Positions 1-6,424 of a stretch of DNA of 64,000 bases are shown in pieces. The position numbers were made by a program, and so were the translations under genes. The notes beneath the pieces were generated by a model. That model did not search any database and had not been told where the DNA came from. It saw only the letters and a list, made by a program, of their open reading frames with translations. Position 1 is the stretch's first letter. Each line of letters starts with the position of its first letter. The DNA comes from SIG77 sp045589595 (lineage in GTDB: Bacteria > Verrucomicrobiota > Lentisphaeria > Victivallales > UBA1829), in assembly GCA_045589595.1 (NCBI GenBank), contig JAZNPK010000028.1, forward strand, positions 1-64,000, given 5' to 3'.

Positions 1-276
1 GCTTTCCAACTGCATGGTCATCCGGATTGAACCATCATCCAAAACTTCCTGTGCGGTTTCCGGGAACTTCTCCGGTTCTCCGTGAGGTTCATAAAAATAT
101 CCGCTGACCGCCATTTCGGAGGCAAGGTCTTTCAAGCCGTCTACTTTTAACGTCAAACTGATTTTGTCGGCAAAAACTCTTATCTCGCCAATGAGCAGAT
201 GCACCAATTCCTGTTGGAGGCGGACAGTTGATAACGTTTTCCCGGTGTCATTTTCAGAAAGCCTCTGTTTTGCAGA
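1..276 (-). pseudogene. C-terminal remnant of a large serine recombinase, 5'-truncated and running off the window
   Basis: On the minus strand one frame is open from a stop at 277-279 to the window edge. It contains LVHLLIGEIRVFADKIS, then LTLKVDGLKDLASEM and, nearer the edge, DDGSIRMTMQLES. This pattern of a basic beta-strand segment, 'DGL..L..EM' and a late charged strand resembles the C-terminal end of large serine recombinases after the zinc ribbon. No catalytic domain or start codon exists upstream. The frame overlaps the 3' end of the DUF1835 gene in another frame. I infer an element boundary or degraded integrase tail. The family call rests on pattern recognition only. Confidence 0.5.
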
Positions 277-998
277 TCATCCAGCAACCGCAGGCAGGCA
301 GTATCGCCGAGGAAGGGATATTCTTCAAAGTCATCAAGTTTTTTGAATATTTCTTCAAAAGAATATTCACCCTGTTCAGCGATCTGCAATATCTGCCGTT
401 GCGTCCTGTTGAGCCTTGCGGTATCCGGCACTTCATCTGCACAGCGGATCAACGCTTTCTGCATTGCAGGCAGGCGTTCAAAGTTTTCACTTTTTGCAAT
501 ATTACACATCGCGGAGGCATTTCTGCTCACAAATGCCCGCCATGCTTTTTCGCCCGCAGAAAAGTCTTGCGGCAGGAGCTTGATCTTTGCTTTTTCCCCA
601 TTCAAAAAATCCTCCGGAGTCAAACAGTTGCTGTTGCAGCAATACAAAAAAACATTTTCCGGTTGATTTTTACGCCGGTTAAGAAGATACAGGATCCGCA
701 TCAAAAGGGTTTGATCGAAAATACATGAATCGAACCACAGCATTAAAACCGCATTCGCCGGAAAATCAAGAATTGTATCATCCAGTTTCTGCAAATGCTG
801 ATACAGTTGTCCGGCGGAGAGTCCTGCGAGAGCGGGAAGGAAATCTGCTCTTGCTTTTCTGAACAGCTGCAGATCGTCCGTCGCGGGAAGAGGTCCTTCC
901 AAATAAGTTTCCCGCCACACCAGATTTTCGCTGTCAAAGTTGCTGTTTTTCCAGAGTTCCAGGGCATAGTCACCGTTGAATATATGCAGTTCTTTCAT
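180..998 (-). CDS. DUF1835 domain-containing protein
   Basis: A 272-residue protein opening with KELHIFNGDYALELWKNS, then 'W.E...EGPL' and later 'LWFDSCIFDQTLLMRILYLL', as expected for the N-terminal DUF1835 domain (function unknown). The start at 998 is chosen over an ATG at 1067 because AAGGGGATCGTT lies just upstream and the conserved domain begins immediately. The last 15 or so residues (SASNRNWCICSLAR) are unlike the family and coincide with recombinase-like sequence in another frame. The native C-terminus may therefore have been replaced at a recombination junction near 235-240. It is 22 bp downstream of the GNAT gene and probably co-transcribed with it. Confidence 0.7.
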   Translation of the reverse strand: MKELHIFNGDYALELWKNSNFDSENLVWRETYLEGPLPATDDLQLFRKARADFLPALAGLSAGQLYQHLQKLDDTILDFPANAVLMLWFDSCIFDQTLLMRILYLLNRRKNQPENVFLYCCNSNCLTPEDFLNGEKAKIKLLPQDFSAGEKAWRAFVSRNASAMCNIAKSENFERLPAMQKALIRCADEVPDTARLNRTQRQILQIAEQGEYSFEEIFKKLDDFEEYPFLGDTACLRLLDDLQNRGFLKMTPGKRYQLSASNRNWCICSLAR

Positions 999-1020
999 AA
1001 CGATCCCCTTCTTGAAAAAC

Positions 1021-1497
1021 TTACCTGAATTTTTCCACACGGACGATTCCTTCATCATCGGGAACAATGCCGTTTTTCGGAGTATATCCCATTTTCTGAT
1101 AAAACTTTACAGCGGTAATTGATGACGGTATTTCGATACGGTTCGCCCGCAAAAAGTATTCATCCTGTTCCAAGGTGTTGATGATGGCAGAACCGACACC
1201 ATGTCCAATCATTTCCGGCAGAATATAAATCGTCAGCAGAATACTTTCTTTTTCACTCCCCCAATAAGGTGCTATTGAACCCGTACCGACAATTTCATCC
1301 CCAGATACCGCAACATACATATGTGCAGAATTTGCCTGATTTTTGATTTTTTCAAGGGTAAAGTAATTACAATACTCCTCCATCAATTCTGCCGGATAAT
1401 CTTTGCCATTGATTTCCCGCAAGCCCCGATGAATAATATTCTGCACCGTTTCAGCATCAGTTTCTGCAAAGCGGCGGATAGTAATTTTTTCATTCAT
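1021..1497 (-). CDS. GNAT family N-acetyltransferase
   Basis: A 158-residue protein of typical GNAT length. It starts MNEKITIRRFAETDAETVQ and has the acetyl-CoA pyrophosphate loop region 'LLTIYILPEMIGHGVGSAI' (G-x-G type), followed by 'A.KFYQKMGY', the usual C-terminal GNAT signature. The ATG at 1497 is preferred because GAGGTG sits 7-12 bases upstream; an ATG 12 bases earlier overlaps that site. The substrate cannot be predicted. It lies upstream of the DUF1835 gene on the same strand and downstream of a strong terminator. Confidence 0.85.
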   Translation of the reverse strand: MNEKITIRRFAETDAETVQNIIHRGLREINGKDYPAELMEEYCNYFTLEKIKNQANSAHMYVAVSGDEIVGTGSIAPYWGSEKESILLTIYILPEMIGHGVGSAIINTLEQDEYFLRANRIEIPSSITAVKFYQKMGYTPKNGIVPDDEGIVRVEKFR

Positions 1498-1553
1498 AAA
1501 ACACCTCACACTTATAATATACCATTTTTGCAGTCAGATACAACCCGCGAAAC

Positions 1554-1584
1554 AAAAAAGGGCGGCAGGATTTCTCCTGCCGCC
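1554..1584 (-). terminator. Rho-independent terminator
   Basis: A perfect 10-bp stem (1561-1570 with 1575-1584, GGCGGCAGGA arm) with a 4-base loop. On the minus strand it is followed by a run of six T (1559-1554). It lies directly after the HTH pseudogene and upstream of the GNAT gene. Confidence 0.8.
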
Positions 1585-1597
1585 GGGGGTCGGTCGA

Positions 1598-1877
1598 TTA
1601 TTGTTCCGGGAAACCGAAAAGCCTCCGCTGTTCGTTCCAGTCTTCCGGGATGTTTTCATAAATTGTACGATGGATAATCCATCGGGTTCTGCTCCGGCAA
1701 CGATTGCTTCAACAATGTCCGGAGAGGAGTGTTCAAGCCCAGTACCCGCGTTACATACGGCGGTTTCAAGCCGGGCTTTGCCGCCAGGTCAGTGTTGTTC
1801 TTTGCTTCTCCTTTGATAAGCATTTCCATCCACCGCTGCCCGTTGCGGATTGCCCGGAGTAAAGACTGCTGCTTCAT
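1598..1877 (-). pseudogene. Frameshifted small HTH protein of the recombinase-linked type
   Basis: Three frames must be joined to read one conserved protein. Frame one gives LLRAIRNGQRWMEMLIKGE and 'LKPPYVTRVLGL'. A second frame continues SSPDIVEAIVAGAEPDGLSI. A third ends ENIPEDWNEQRRLFGFPEQ with stop at 1598. The joined product matches the small HTH proteins usually encoded just downstream of phage-type serine recombinases ('YVTRVLRL..LAPDIVEAI'). Two indels (near 1735 and near 1660) disable it. The simple open frame ending at 1656 is therefore only part of the ancestral gene. The recombinase that would precede it is absent from this side. Confidence 0.7.
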
Positions 1878-1932
1878 CCGCTCTGCTCCGGAGAACCAAA
1901 AGGAGCAGAGCGTTTATTTTCATGCGGCAGCG

Positions 1933-3072
1933 TTATTTCCAGGAACCGGCATCGGTATCGGGATCCTGATAAAGATCGCAGAGTGCTTTCTTTTCAACAA
2001 TACCGCCGGTTTCATCGGTTTCCGGAGAGGAAAGTTCCCATTTCCCATCGGGGAACACCGGGGTCTGGAAAGAATCCTGTTCGATATTGTGGGTTTTTTC
2101 CTGGAATTCCATGCAGGAGCGGATGCAGCCTTTTGCGCCGCAGACGGCAAAATAACCGGTATGGGTGAGGATCTGTTTATAGAACGGGTTGACATAGTTT
2201 CCGGGAAATTCCGGATTCTGTCTGCCCCAGCCGCCCAATGCCAGAGTATAAGCCGTCTTGTATGCCAGTTCTTCAGACATATTGGTTTTGGTAATATCCA
2301 GATTGAACCCCGGGAAAAAGCGTTTCATAAATGGAGAGGCCTTGTAGTTGATTCCATGATGGGTTGCCGTACAGCGGCCCATGTGGACATCGCCCCATTC
2401 ATATTCTTTGTTATCAATGTGAATCTTGATGGACGGACGGTCTCCGGGGCGGGGAATTGCATTTCCGGGACAATCCGGCACACACTTCATACAGCGTTTG
2501 CAAAGTGTTTTGGGTTCGATGAGTGCATCCGGTTCCAGTTCAGCATCGGTCAGAATCGTGCCGATACGGACACGGGGACCATAGACCGGGTGGATAAACA
2601 CTTTGGACCAACCGATTTCACCAAGACCGCAAGCCATCGCCGCAATGCGTACATTGATATTGATTTCCGGTGCGGGACGATCCGGCGCAACCGGTTTGGG
2701 ATCGTTGGGATAGGCTTCCGGAACTCCGGGATAAACCGGGACTGCTTCGTAACCGTGATCTTCGATGAATCGGGCAATATCAAGGGTCACCATGGGACGG
2801 AACAGCGTATTCAGACGGTTGTAGCTGTAATAGGTGTAATTGGACCAGTATGTTCCTGAAGTGATCCCGCGGTAGGTGCTGCGGGGAATAGGCTGAACAA
2901 TGGAAATCACGCTTTTGCAATCCGGAAAAATGTTTTTCGGGTGCATACGTTCCGGAGCTTCGGCGAACCGTTCAATGGGGGCAACTCCGAGAATCTTTGT
3001 TCCATCTCCGCCGGCACAAAGTTTGTTCGCCAGATCTTTCAGCATTTGAGATGTCAATTTTTTCTTTTCCAT
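1933..3072 (-). CDS. 4Fe-4S protein of the epoxyqueuosine reductase-like family (paralog 3 of operon)
   Basis: A 379-residue protein. Residues ~20-190 resemble the other two operon members and the COG1600 family (ILGVAPIERF; IFPDCKSVISIV; MACGLGEIGWSKVFI; YGPRVRIGTILTD). A ferredoxin-type motif CKRCMKCVPDCPGNAI follows. The C-terminal ~150 residues are an extension with two further Cys groups (VCGAKGCIRSC). The start at 3072 has AAGGGGG upstream; an ATG at 3108 lacks one and overlaps the neighbouring gene. This is the third gene after the IclR regulator. A cytoplasmic redox role is likely, but the electron acceptor or substrate is unknown. True QueG function is unlikely for all three copies. 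Confidence 0.7.
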   Translation of the reverse strand: MEKKKLTSQMLKDLANKLCAGGDGTKILGVAPIERFAEAPERMHPKNIFPDCKSVISIVQPIPRSTYRGITSGTYWSNYTYYSYNRLNTLFRPMVTLDIARFIEDHGYEAVPVYPGVPEAYPNDPKPVAPDRPAPEININVRIAAMACGLGEIGWSKVFIHPVYGPRVRIGTILTDAELEPDALIEPKTLCKRCMKCVPDCPGNAIPRPGDRPSIKIHIDNKEYEWGDVHMGRCTATHHGINYKASPFMKRFFPGFNLDITKTNMSEELAYKTAYTLALGGWGRQNPEFPGNYVNPFYKQILTHTGYFAVCGAKGCIRSCMEFQEKTHNIEQDSFQTPVFPDGKWELSSPETDETGGIVEKKALCDLYQDPDTDAGSWK

Positions 3073-3082
3073 AATTTCCCCC

Positions 3083-3835
3083 TTAATTTTTACGGAACGG
3101 AGTTGCAAATTTATTGGTAATAAGACCGCGTTCTTCCAGACTTGCCAGACAAGCTCTGCCGCAGGCAGCTGCGATCTTATCTACAGTATGGAATCTTCCG
3201 AAATCTGTCTGAACTGCACCGGCAGTACATTTACTGCAAAGAGTATTATTCAGCGGACAGCTCTCTTCGCAGGCATTGCAGCCGTTGCAAACCCCCCGGG
3301 TAACAACTTCATCAGCGGTGAATTCTTTATCGGAAACAAGCATGGCAAAACGCTGCAGAGTTCCGAATTCCGGCGTAATGAAAAGACCGTTCTTTCCGAT
3401 TTCTCCCAGGCCGCAGAGATGAGCGGCAAGTTTCCAATCCACATAAACATTGGGCGCCGGCTTTCCTTCGCTGACAGGCGCACCCAGGGGAACTCCGGCG
3501 GTTGCTTCCACATCATAACCGAACAGGGGGACAGCTTCAAATCCCTGATTTTCCATCCAGATCACCAGATCGTAAGTGCATTTTGCAAGATACTGATCTT
3601 CCAGCATATAGAAACCGAAATCCGTGAAAGATACATCTGCGGAATTACCGGATTCCACTCCGCGGAGCGCACCCCGGGGAATTCGTCTGCCGATTACGAT
3701 CATAGTTTTCCCATGGGGGAAAATACTGCGGGGATCATTTTGCGGAGGAACTCCATCAAAACGGCTCAAAGGCGCGATCCCAACCAAATCCGCACCGAAT
3801 CTGCGGGCTGCATTTTTTACATCAATACCTTCCAT
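3083..3835 (-). CDS. 4Fe-4S protein of the epoxyqueuosine reductase-like family (paralog 2)
   Basis: A 250-residue protein with the shared N-terminal block (ARRFGADLVGIAPLSRFDG; IFPHGKTMIVIGRRIPRGAL) and 'LAAHLCGLGEIGKNGLFITP'. The iron-sulfur region is CNGCNACEESCPLN plus CSKC and a late 'ACGRACLASLEE'. This Cys pattern would fit two 4Fe-4S clusters. The gene begins 2 bp after the upstream paralog and ends 10 bp before the next, so the three are one transcription unit. Close sequence and length match to the 270-residue paralog suggests duplication, possibly giving subunits of one complex. Substrate unknown. Confidence 0.7.
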   Translation of the reverse strand: MEGIDVKNAARRFGADLVGIAPLSRFDGVPPQNDPRSIFPHGKTMIVIGRRIPRGALRGVESGNSADVSFTDFGFYMLEDQYLAKCTYDLVIWMENQGFEAVPLFGYDVEATAGVPLGAPVSEGKPAPNVYVDWKLAAHLCGLGEIGKNGLFITPEFGTLQRFAMLVSDKEFTADEVVTRGVCNGCNACEESCPLNNTLCSKCTAGAVQTDFGRFHTVDKIAAACGRACLASLEERGLITNKFATPFRKN

Positions 3836-3837
3836 GA

Positions 3838-4650
3838 TTATTTCCCTTCAAATTTATCGGGGCATCTGCCGCCGGTGAACTGATTGCCGGAGATCAATGC
3901 TTCTCCGTGAAGTCCGCGCTGCCACACGGAACGTTTCCGGAACTTTGCTTCAAAACGGTTTCCAACCTTTTCTTCCAATGCCACCATACAGGCCCGGGCA
4001 CAGGCTGCAGAGCAACGATCCACATCTTCTGCCCCGCCGGGGGTGACATTTGCACCGTTCTGGCACTGACGGCACAAATTCAGATCAAGGGAGCCATCTT
4101 CTTTGTAAGCTCCCAGAGGACATCCTTTGATACAGGCATCGCAGTTACTGCAGAAGTCACATTCAATCACTTCATCGCCTTCCAGTTCCAGCGTTGTGAA
4201 AATAAAAGCGATCCGCTGACGGTGACCATATTCCGGAGTCAGGAAAAATCCGCCTTTCCCGGTGGATCCCAGCCCGGCAGCATGAGCATACGCCTTATAA
4301 TCAGGAGCAAAACCTTTTTCCCCATAACGGCTGCTCAATACAGGCGCAGCTTCCGCTCCTGTATTTTCGATCATGCAGCAGAGATCATAAACGATTCTGG
4401 ACATATACATTTTTTCCATTTGGGCAGAACCGAAGAACCCGTAGGTATTGTGGAAACTGGTTCCCTCTTCCACGCCGCGCAGAGAACCGCGCAGTATCCG
4501 GTAGCCGATGGCAATAACGGAACGCGTTCCGGGGGCAAATGTGCGGGGATCGGAATTTTCCGGCATCCCGTTGAATCTCGCCACAGGCGCGATTCCGACC
4601 AAGTCCGCACCAAGAGAACGGGCGGCAGCTTTGATTTCAGCAGAATTCAT
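3838..4650 (-). CDS. 4Fe-4S protein of the epoxyqueuosine reductase-like family (paralog 1)
   Basis: A 270-residue protein. It shares ARSLGADLVGIAPVARFNG, 'SVIAIGYRILRGSLRGVEEG' and 'AHAAGLGSTGKGGFFLTPEYG' with the next gene. Cysteines fall in CDFCSNCDACIKGCPLGA, then CRQC and 'CSAACARACMVALEE'. The start overlaps the stop of the IclR gene (ATGA), with GGAGG upstream inside that gene, so translation is coupled to the regulator. The N-terminal half corresponds to the DUF1730-like part of COG1600 proteins. It is cytoplasmic, with no signal peptide. Confidence 0.7.
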   Translation of the reverse strand: MNSAEIKAAARSLGADLVGIAPVARFNGMPENSDPRTFAPGTRSVIAIGYRILRGSLRGVEEGTSFHNTYGFFGSAQMEKMYMSRIVYDLCCMIENTGAEAAPVLSSRYGEKGFAPDYKAYAHAAGLGSTGKGGFFLTPEYGHRQRIAFIFTTLELEGDEVIECDFCSNCDACIKGCPLGAYKEDGSLDLNLCRQCQNGANVTPGGAEDVDRCSAACARACMVALEEKVGNRFEAKFRKRSVWQRGLHGEALISGNQFTGGRCPDKFEGK

Positions 4651-5438
4651 TTTTTCCTCCTTGCTGATATGTTATAGTTAGGATATTCTTCCAAGGAAGC
4701 CCCCTGGGCAAAGGAAATCAATTTCCCGCAGGATGCTGTTGCTTCAATAATTTTTTGCCACAATCCGGCACTTCTCTGCCGCTGGGGCGAAAGCATTACC
4801 CCCAGCGCACCATTGAGACATCCGTCACTTTCAAAAAGCGGAACTCCGACGGCTCCCACATCTCCGGGAAGATCCCGCAGCGCGCAGCCGCGCTGACGAA
4901 CCTGCCGCAGCTCTTCTTCAAATGCTTCACGCCGCCCCCGATAATCCCCCGCAGAGTCCCAGTCGATTTCATTCAAAAGAGTCTGACGGATATCTTCCGG
5001 AGAGTATGCCGCACACACTTTGCCGCAGGCAGAACTTGTGGGAGAATGCAGCGTGCCGATTACCATATCCTGCGATTCAGTAAAAAATACCGGATATTCC
5101 GCACCGATAATCAGGGAATAACCGCAATAAACCCGGGTGACAAAAACTGCTGTATCCAATTTTTTCGCAAGTTGATGAAGATAAGGACGCGCCACATTCA
5201 GGAGATTCTCTTTCTTCAACCGGGCATTGGCAAGGTTCAGGATCTTCAGACTGATCCGGTATTTGCGGCTGCCGGGGATCTGCTCTGCGTACCCGAGCTC
5301 CGTCAAGGATTTCAGCAAACGGCATACATGGCTGTTGGGAAGTTGAAAATGTTCCGCAATTTCCTTAATCGAAATCGCTTCTGCATTTGTGGCAAGAAAT
5401 TCCAATATCTTCAGACCGTTGTGTAATGTGTTATTCAT
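4647..5438 (-). CDS. IclR family transcriptional regulator
   Basis: A 263-residue protein. The N-terminal winged helix (LHNGLKILEFLATNAEAISI, 'IAEHFQLPNSHVCRLLKSLTELGY') is followed by an IclR effector-binding domain ('LDTAVFVTRVYCGYSLI', 'TSSACGKVCAAYSPE', 'GDVGAVGVPLFESDG'). The start at 5438 puts the HTH at the usual distance from the N-terminus; an upstream ATG at 5510 would read through a repeated operator-like sequence. It is the first gene of the operon with the three 4Fe-4S genes, which it probably controls. The ligand is unknown. Confidence 0.85.
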   Translation of the reverse strand: MNNTLHNGLKILEFLATNAEAISIKEIAEHFQLPNSHVCRLLKSLTELGYAEQIPGSRKYRISLKILNLANARLKKENLLNVARPYLHQLAKKLDTAVFVTRVYCGYSLIIGAEYPVFFTESQDMVIGTLHSPTSSACGKVCAAYSPEDIRQTLLNEIDWDSAGDYRGRREAFEEELRQVRQRGCALRDLPGDVGAVGVPLFESDGCLNGALGVMLSPQRQRSAGLWQKIIEATASCGKLISFAQGASLEEYPNYNISARRKK

Positions 5439-5440
5439 TT

Positions 5441-5489
5441 TAAATTCTATATTTTGAAATTTAACTCTTGTGAATTCCATATTCTGAAA
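5441..5489 (-). promoter_or_regulatory. Two 19-bp direct repeats upstream of the IclR-family gene, candidate operator
   Basis: On the minus strand TTTCAGAATATGGAATTCA (5489-5471) and TTTCAAAATATAGAATTTA (5459-5441) match at 16 of 19 positions and are exactly 30 bp apart. They end 2 bp before the regulator's ATG. The TGGAA half-site resembles the arm of known IclR-type boxes. I infer autoregulation of the operon. Confidence 0.5.
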
Positions 5490-5850
5490 AATTTTAATAA
5501 TATATAACACTTATTTCGATATTTGCAAGTGAAAAAGCTCTGTTATTTTATTTTTTTTGCATTATCAGCAGATGAGAAATCTGAAAGATGGCTGCGAATC
5601 CGAAAATCAGACCAGTCCCGCTTGAAAAATGAAGTCAATATCGGGGATTATGCGTTTTTTTGAAGAAAAGTGAAGCGATTTTCAGAAATTTATTTCACAG
5701 CAAAATTCTGAGTTTTCAAGCTCAAAATGCCTTTCAGAATGGCGGGTGGAAATAAAAAAGCCAGCCGCCATTTTTTTTGCCCGTTTGAGTTCAAGGTGTG
5801 GTTGAGATTGGTTTGGTTGGGGAAAATCATGTATGTCAGATTTTTACCGT
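5490..5850. other. Non-coding stretch, no gene found
   Basis: An AT-rich region between the IclR operon start and the putative small RNA terminator. I see short homopolymers and no open frame with a credible start. It probably contains the promoter of the minus-strand IclR operon near 5490-5520. Confidence 0.5.
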
Positions 5851-5878
5851 AAAAAAGATCCCGGTCAGGACCGGGATC
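5851..5878 (-). terminator. Rho-independent terminator of the putative small RNA
   Basis: A 22-base inverted repeat (5857-5878, arm GATCCCGGTC) with a very short loop. On the minus strand it is followed by six T (5856-5851). Confidence 0.8.
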
Positions 5879-6004
5879 TGATGATTGTTGATGAGTGGTA
5901 GTTTAATGGTAAAAATGAGAAAAATAAATCGGTGATAAATTTTTACTCTGATAGACCATCAGACACCGGGGCTCATAACGTCTCATCCGGGATTATCACC
6001 GATC
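5851..6004 (-). ncRNA. Putative structured small RNA of about 150 nt
   Basis: On the minus strand, TTGCAT (6039-6034), a 17-bp spacer and TATTAT (6016-6011) form a good promoter, placing a start near 6004. The transcript would open with an 11-bp stem, ATCGGTGATAA (6003-5993) pairing with 5938-5928. This stem encloses two smaller hairpins: CCGG/CCGG, and CTGAT/ATCAG around GGTCT. It ends at a strong intrinsic terminator. No open frame with a ribosome binding site is present. The three-way-junction fold is my reading of the sequence. It could instead be a leader with a terminator for the IclR operon, but that gene begins about 400 bp further on. Confidence 0.45.
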
Positions 6005-6030
6005 TGAAGAATAATATACCACAACTTTCT

Positions 6031-6230
6031 AAAATGCAAGTGATACGGGCGCATACGGACTTGAACGGCCCGATACGGACAATGAGTTGAGATTTTCTGT
6101 TGCTCCGGAAGTTGATACTCCGGCGTTCAAAAACTGGTTCCAGGATTCAAAGGTGGTGGATGAGGATGGAAACCCGCCAGCGGTTTGGTTTTTCGTTTTC
6201 ATCCACCACTTTGGAATCAGCAAACCAAGA
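6031..6230 (+). pseudogene. Fragment of a phage 'DSKVVDE' polyvalent/MuF-associated protein, forward copy
   Basis: In one plus-strand frame opening after a stop near 6028, I read ELRFSVAPEVDTPAFKNWFQ followed by DSKVVDEDGNPPAVWF. 'P.F..WFGDSKVVDE.G.P' is a hallmark of phage-derived polyvalent proteins and MuF-type ADP-ribosyltransferase-like C-termini, normally continuing 'VVYHGT'. The copy departs from that pattern exactly where it meets an inverted copy. No start codon or catalytic region remains. Confidence 0.55.
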
Positions 6231-6383
6231 AAAAACTGTAAAGTTTCCGTTTGAGGCTTGACATTTATCCCGATGTGCGTTGCCACCATTTTGGCGAACG
6301 AAGCCGTCCGCCATAGCCTCCGCTGTGCCTGATGTAACTGTCATTCCCTTATTATTCCGATTCGGTCTTGCGAAACTTGGCAA
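6180..6383 (-). pseudogene. Fragment of the same 'DSKVVDE' phage protein, inverted copy
   Basis: On the minus strand a frame contains SWFADSKVVDENEKPNRWR, a second copy of the motif found in the forward fragment. The two copies are tail to tail and form an imperfect inverted repeat with roughly 30-40-bp arms (about 6135-6225, both arms carrying the GTGGTGGATGA block). The apparent start is a TTG without a ribosome binding site, so it is not a functional gene. Confidence 0.5.
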
Positions 6384-6424
6384 ATTGCGGTTGAAAGCGC
6401 AAATGCGTATCCAAATCTACATGG

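Noticed and set aside
1729..2859. Plus-strand 376-residue frame
   Set aside because: It is opposite the 4Fe-4S gene and HTH pseudogene, which carry clear conserved motifs; its composition is that of an antisense frame.
5941..6004. CTGATGG near the putative small RNA, considered as a hammerhead ribozyme core
   Set aside because: The required second core segment (CGAAA after a stem) is absent, and the bases are better explained by a simple hairpin.
6029..6289. Minus-strand 86-residue frame over the phage-gene fragments
   Set aside because: It is antisense to the forward DSKVVDE fragment and has no recognisable protein pattern.
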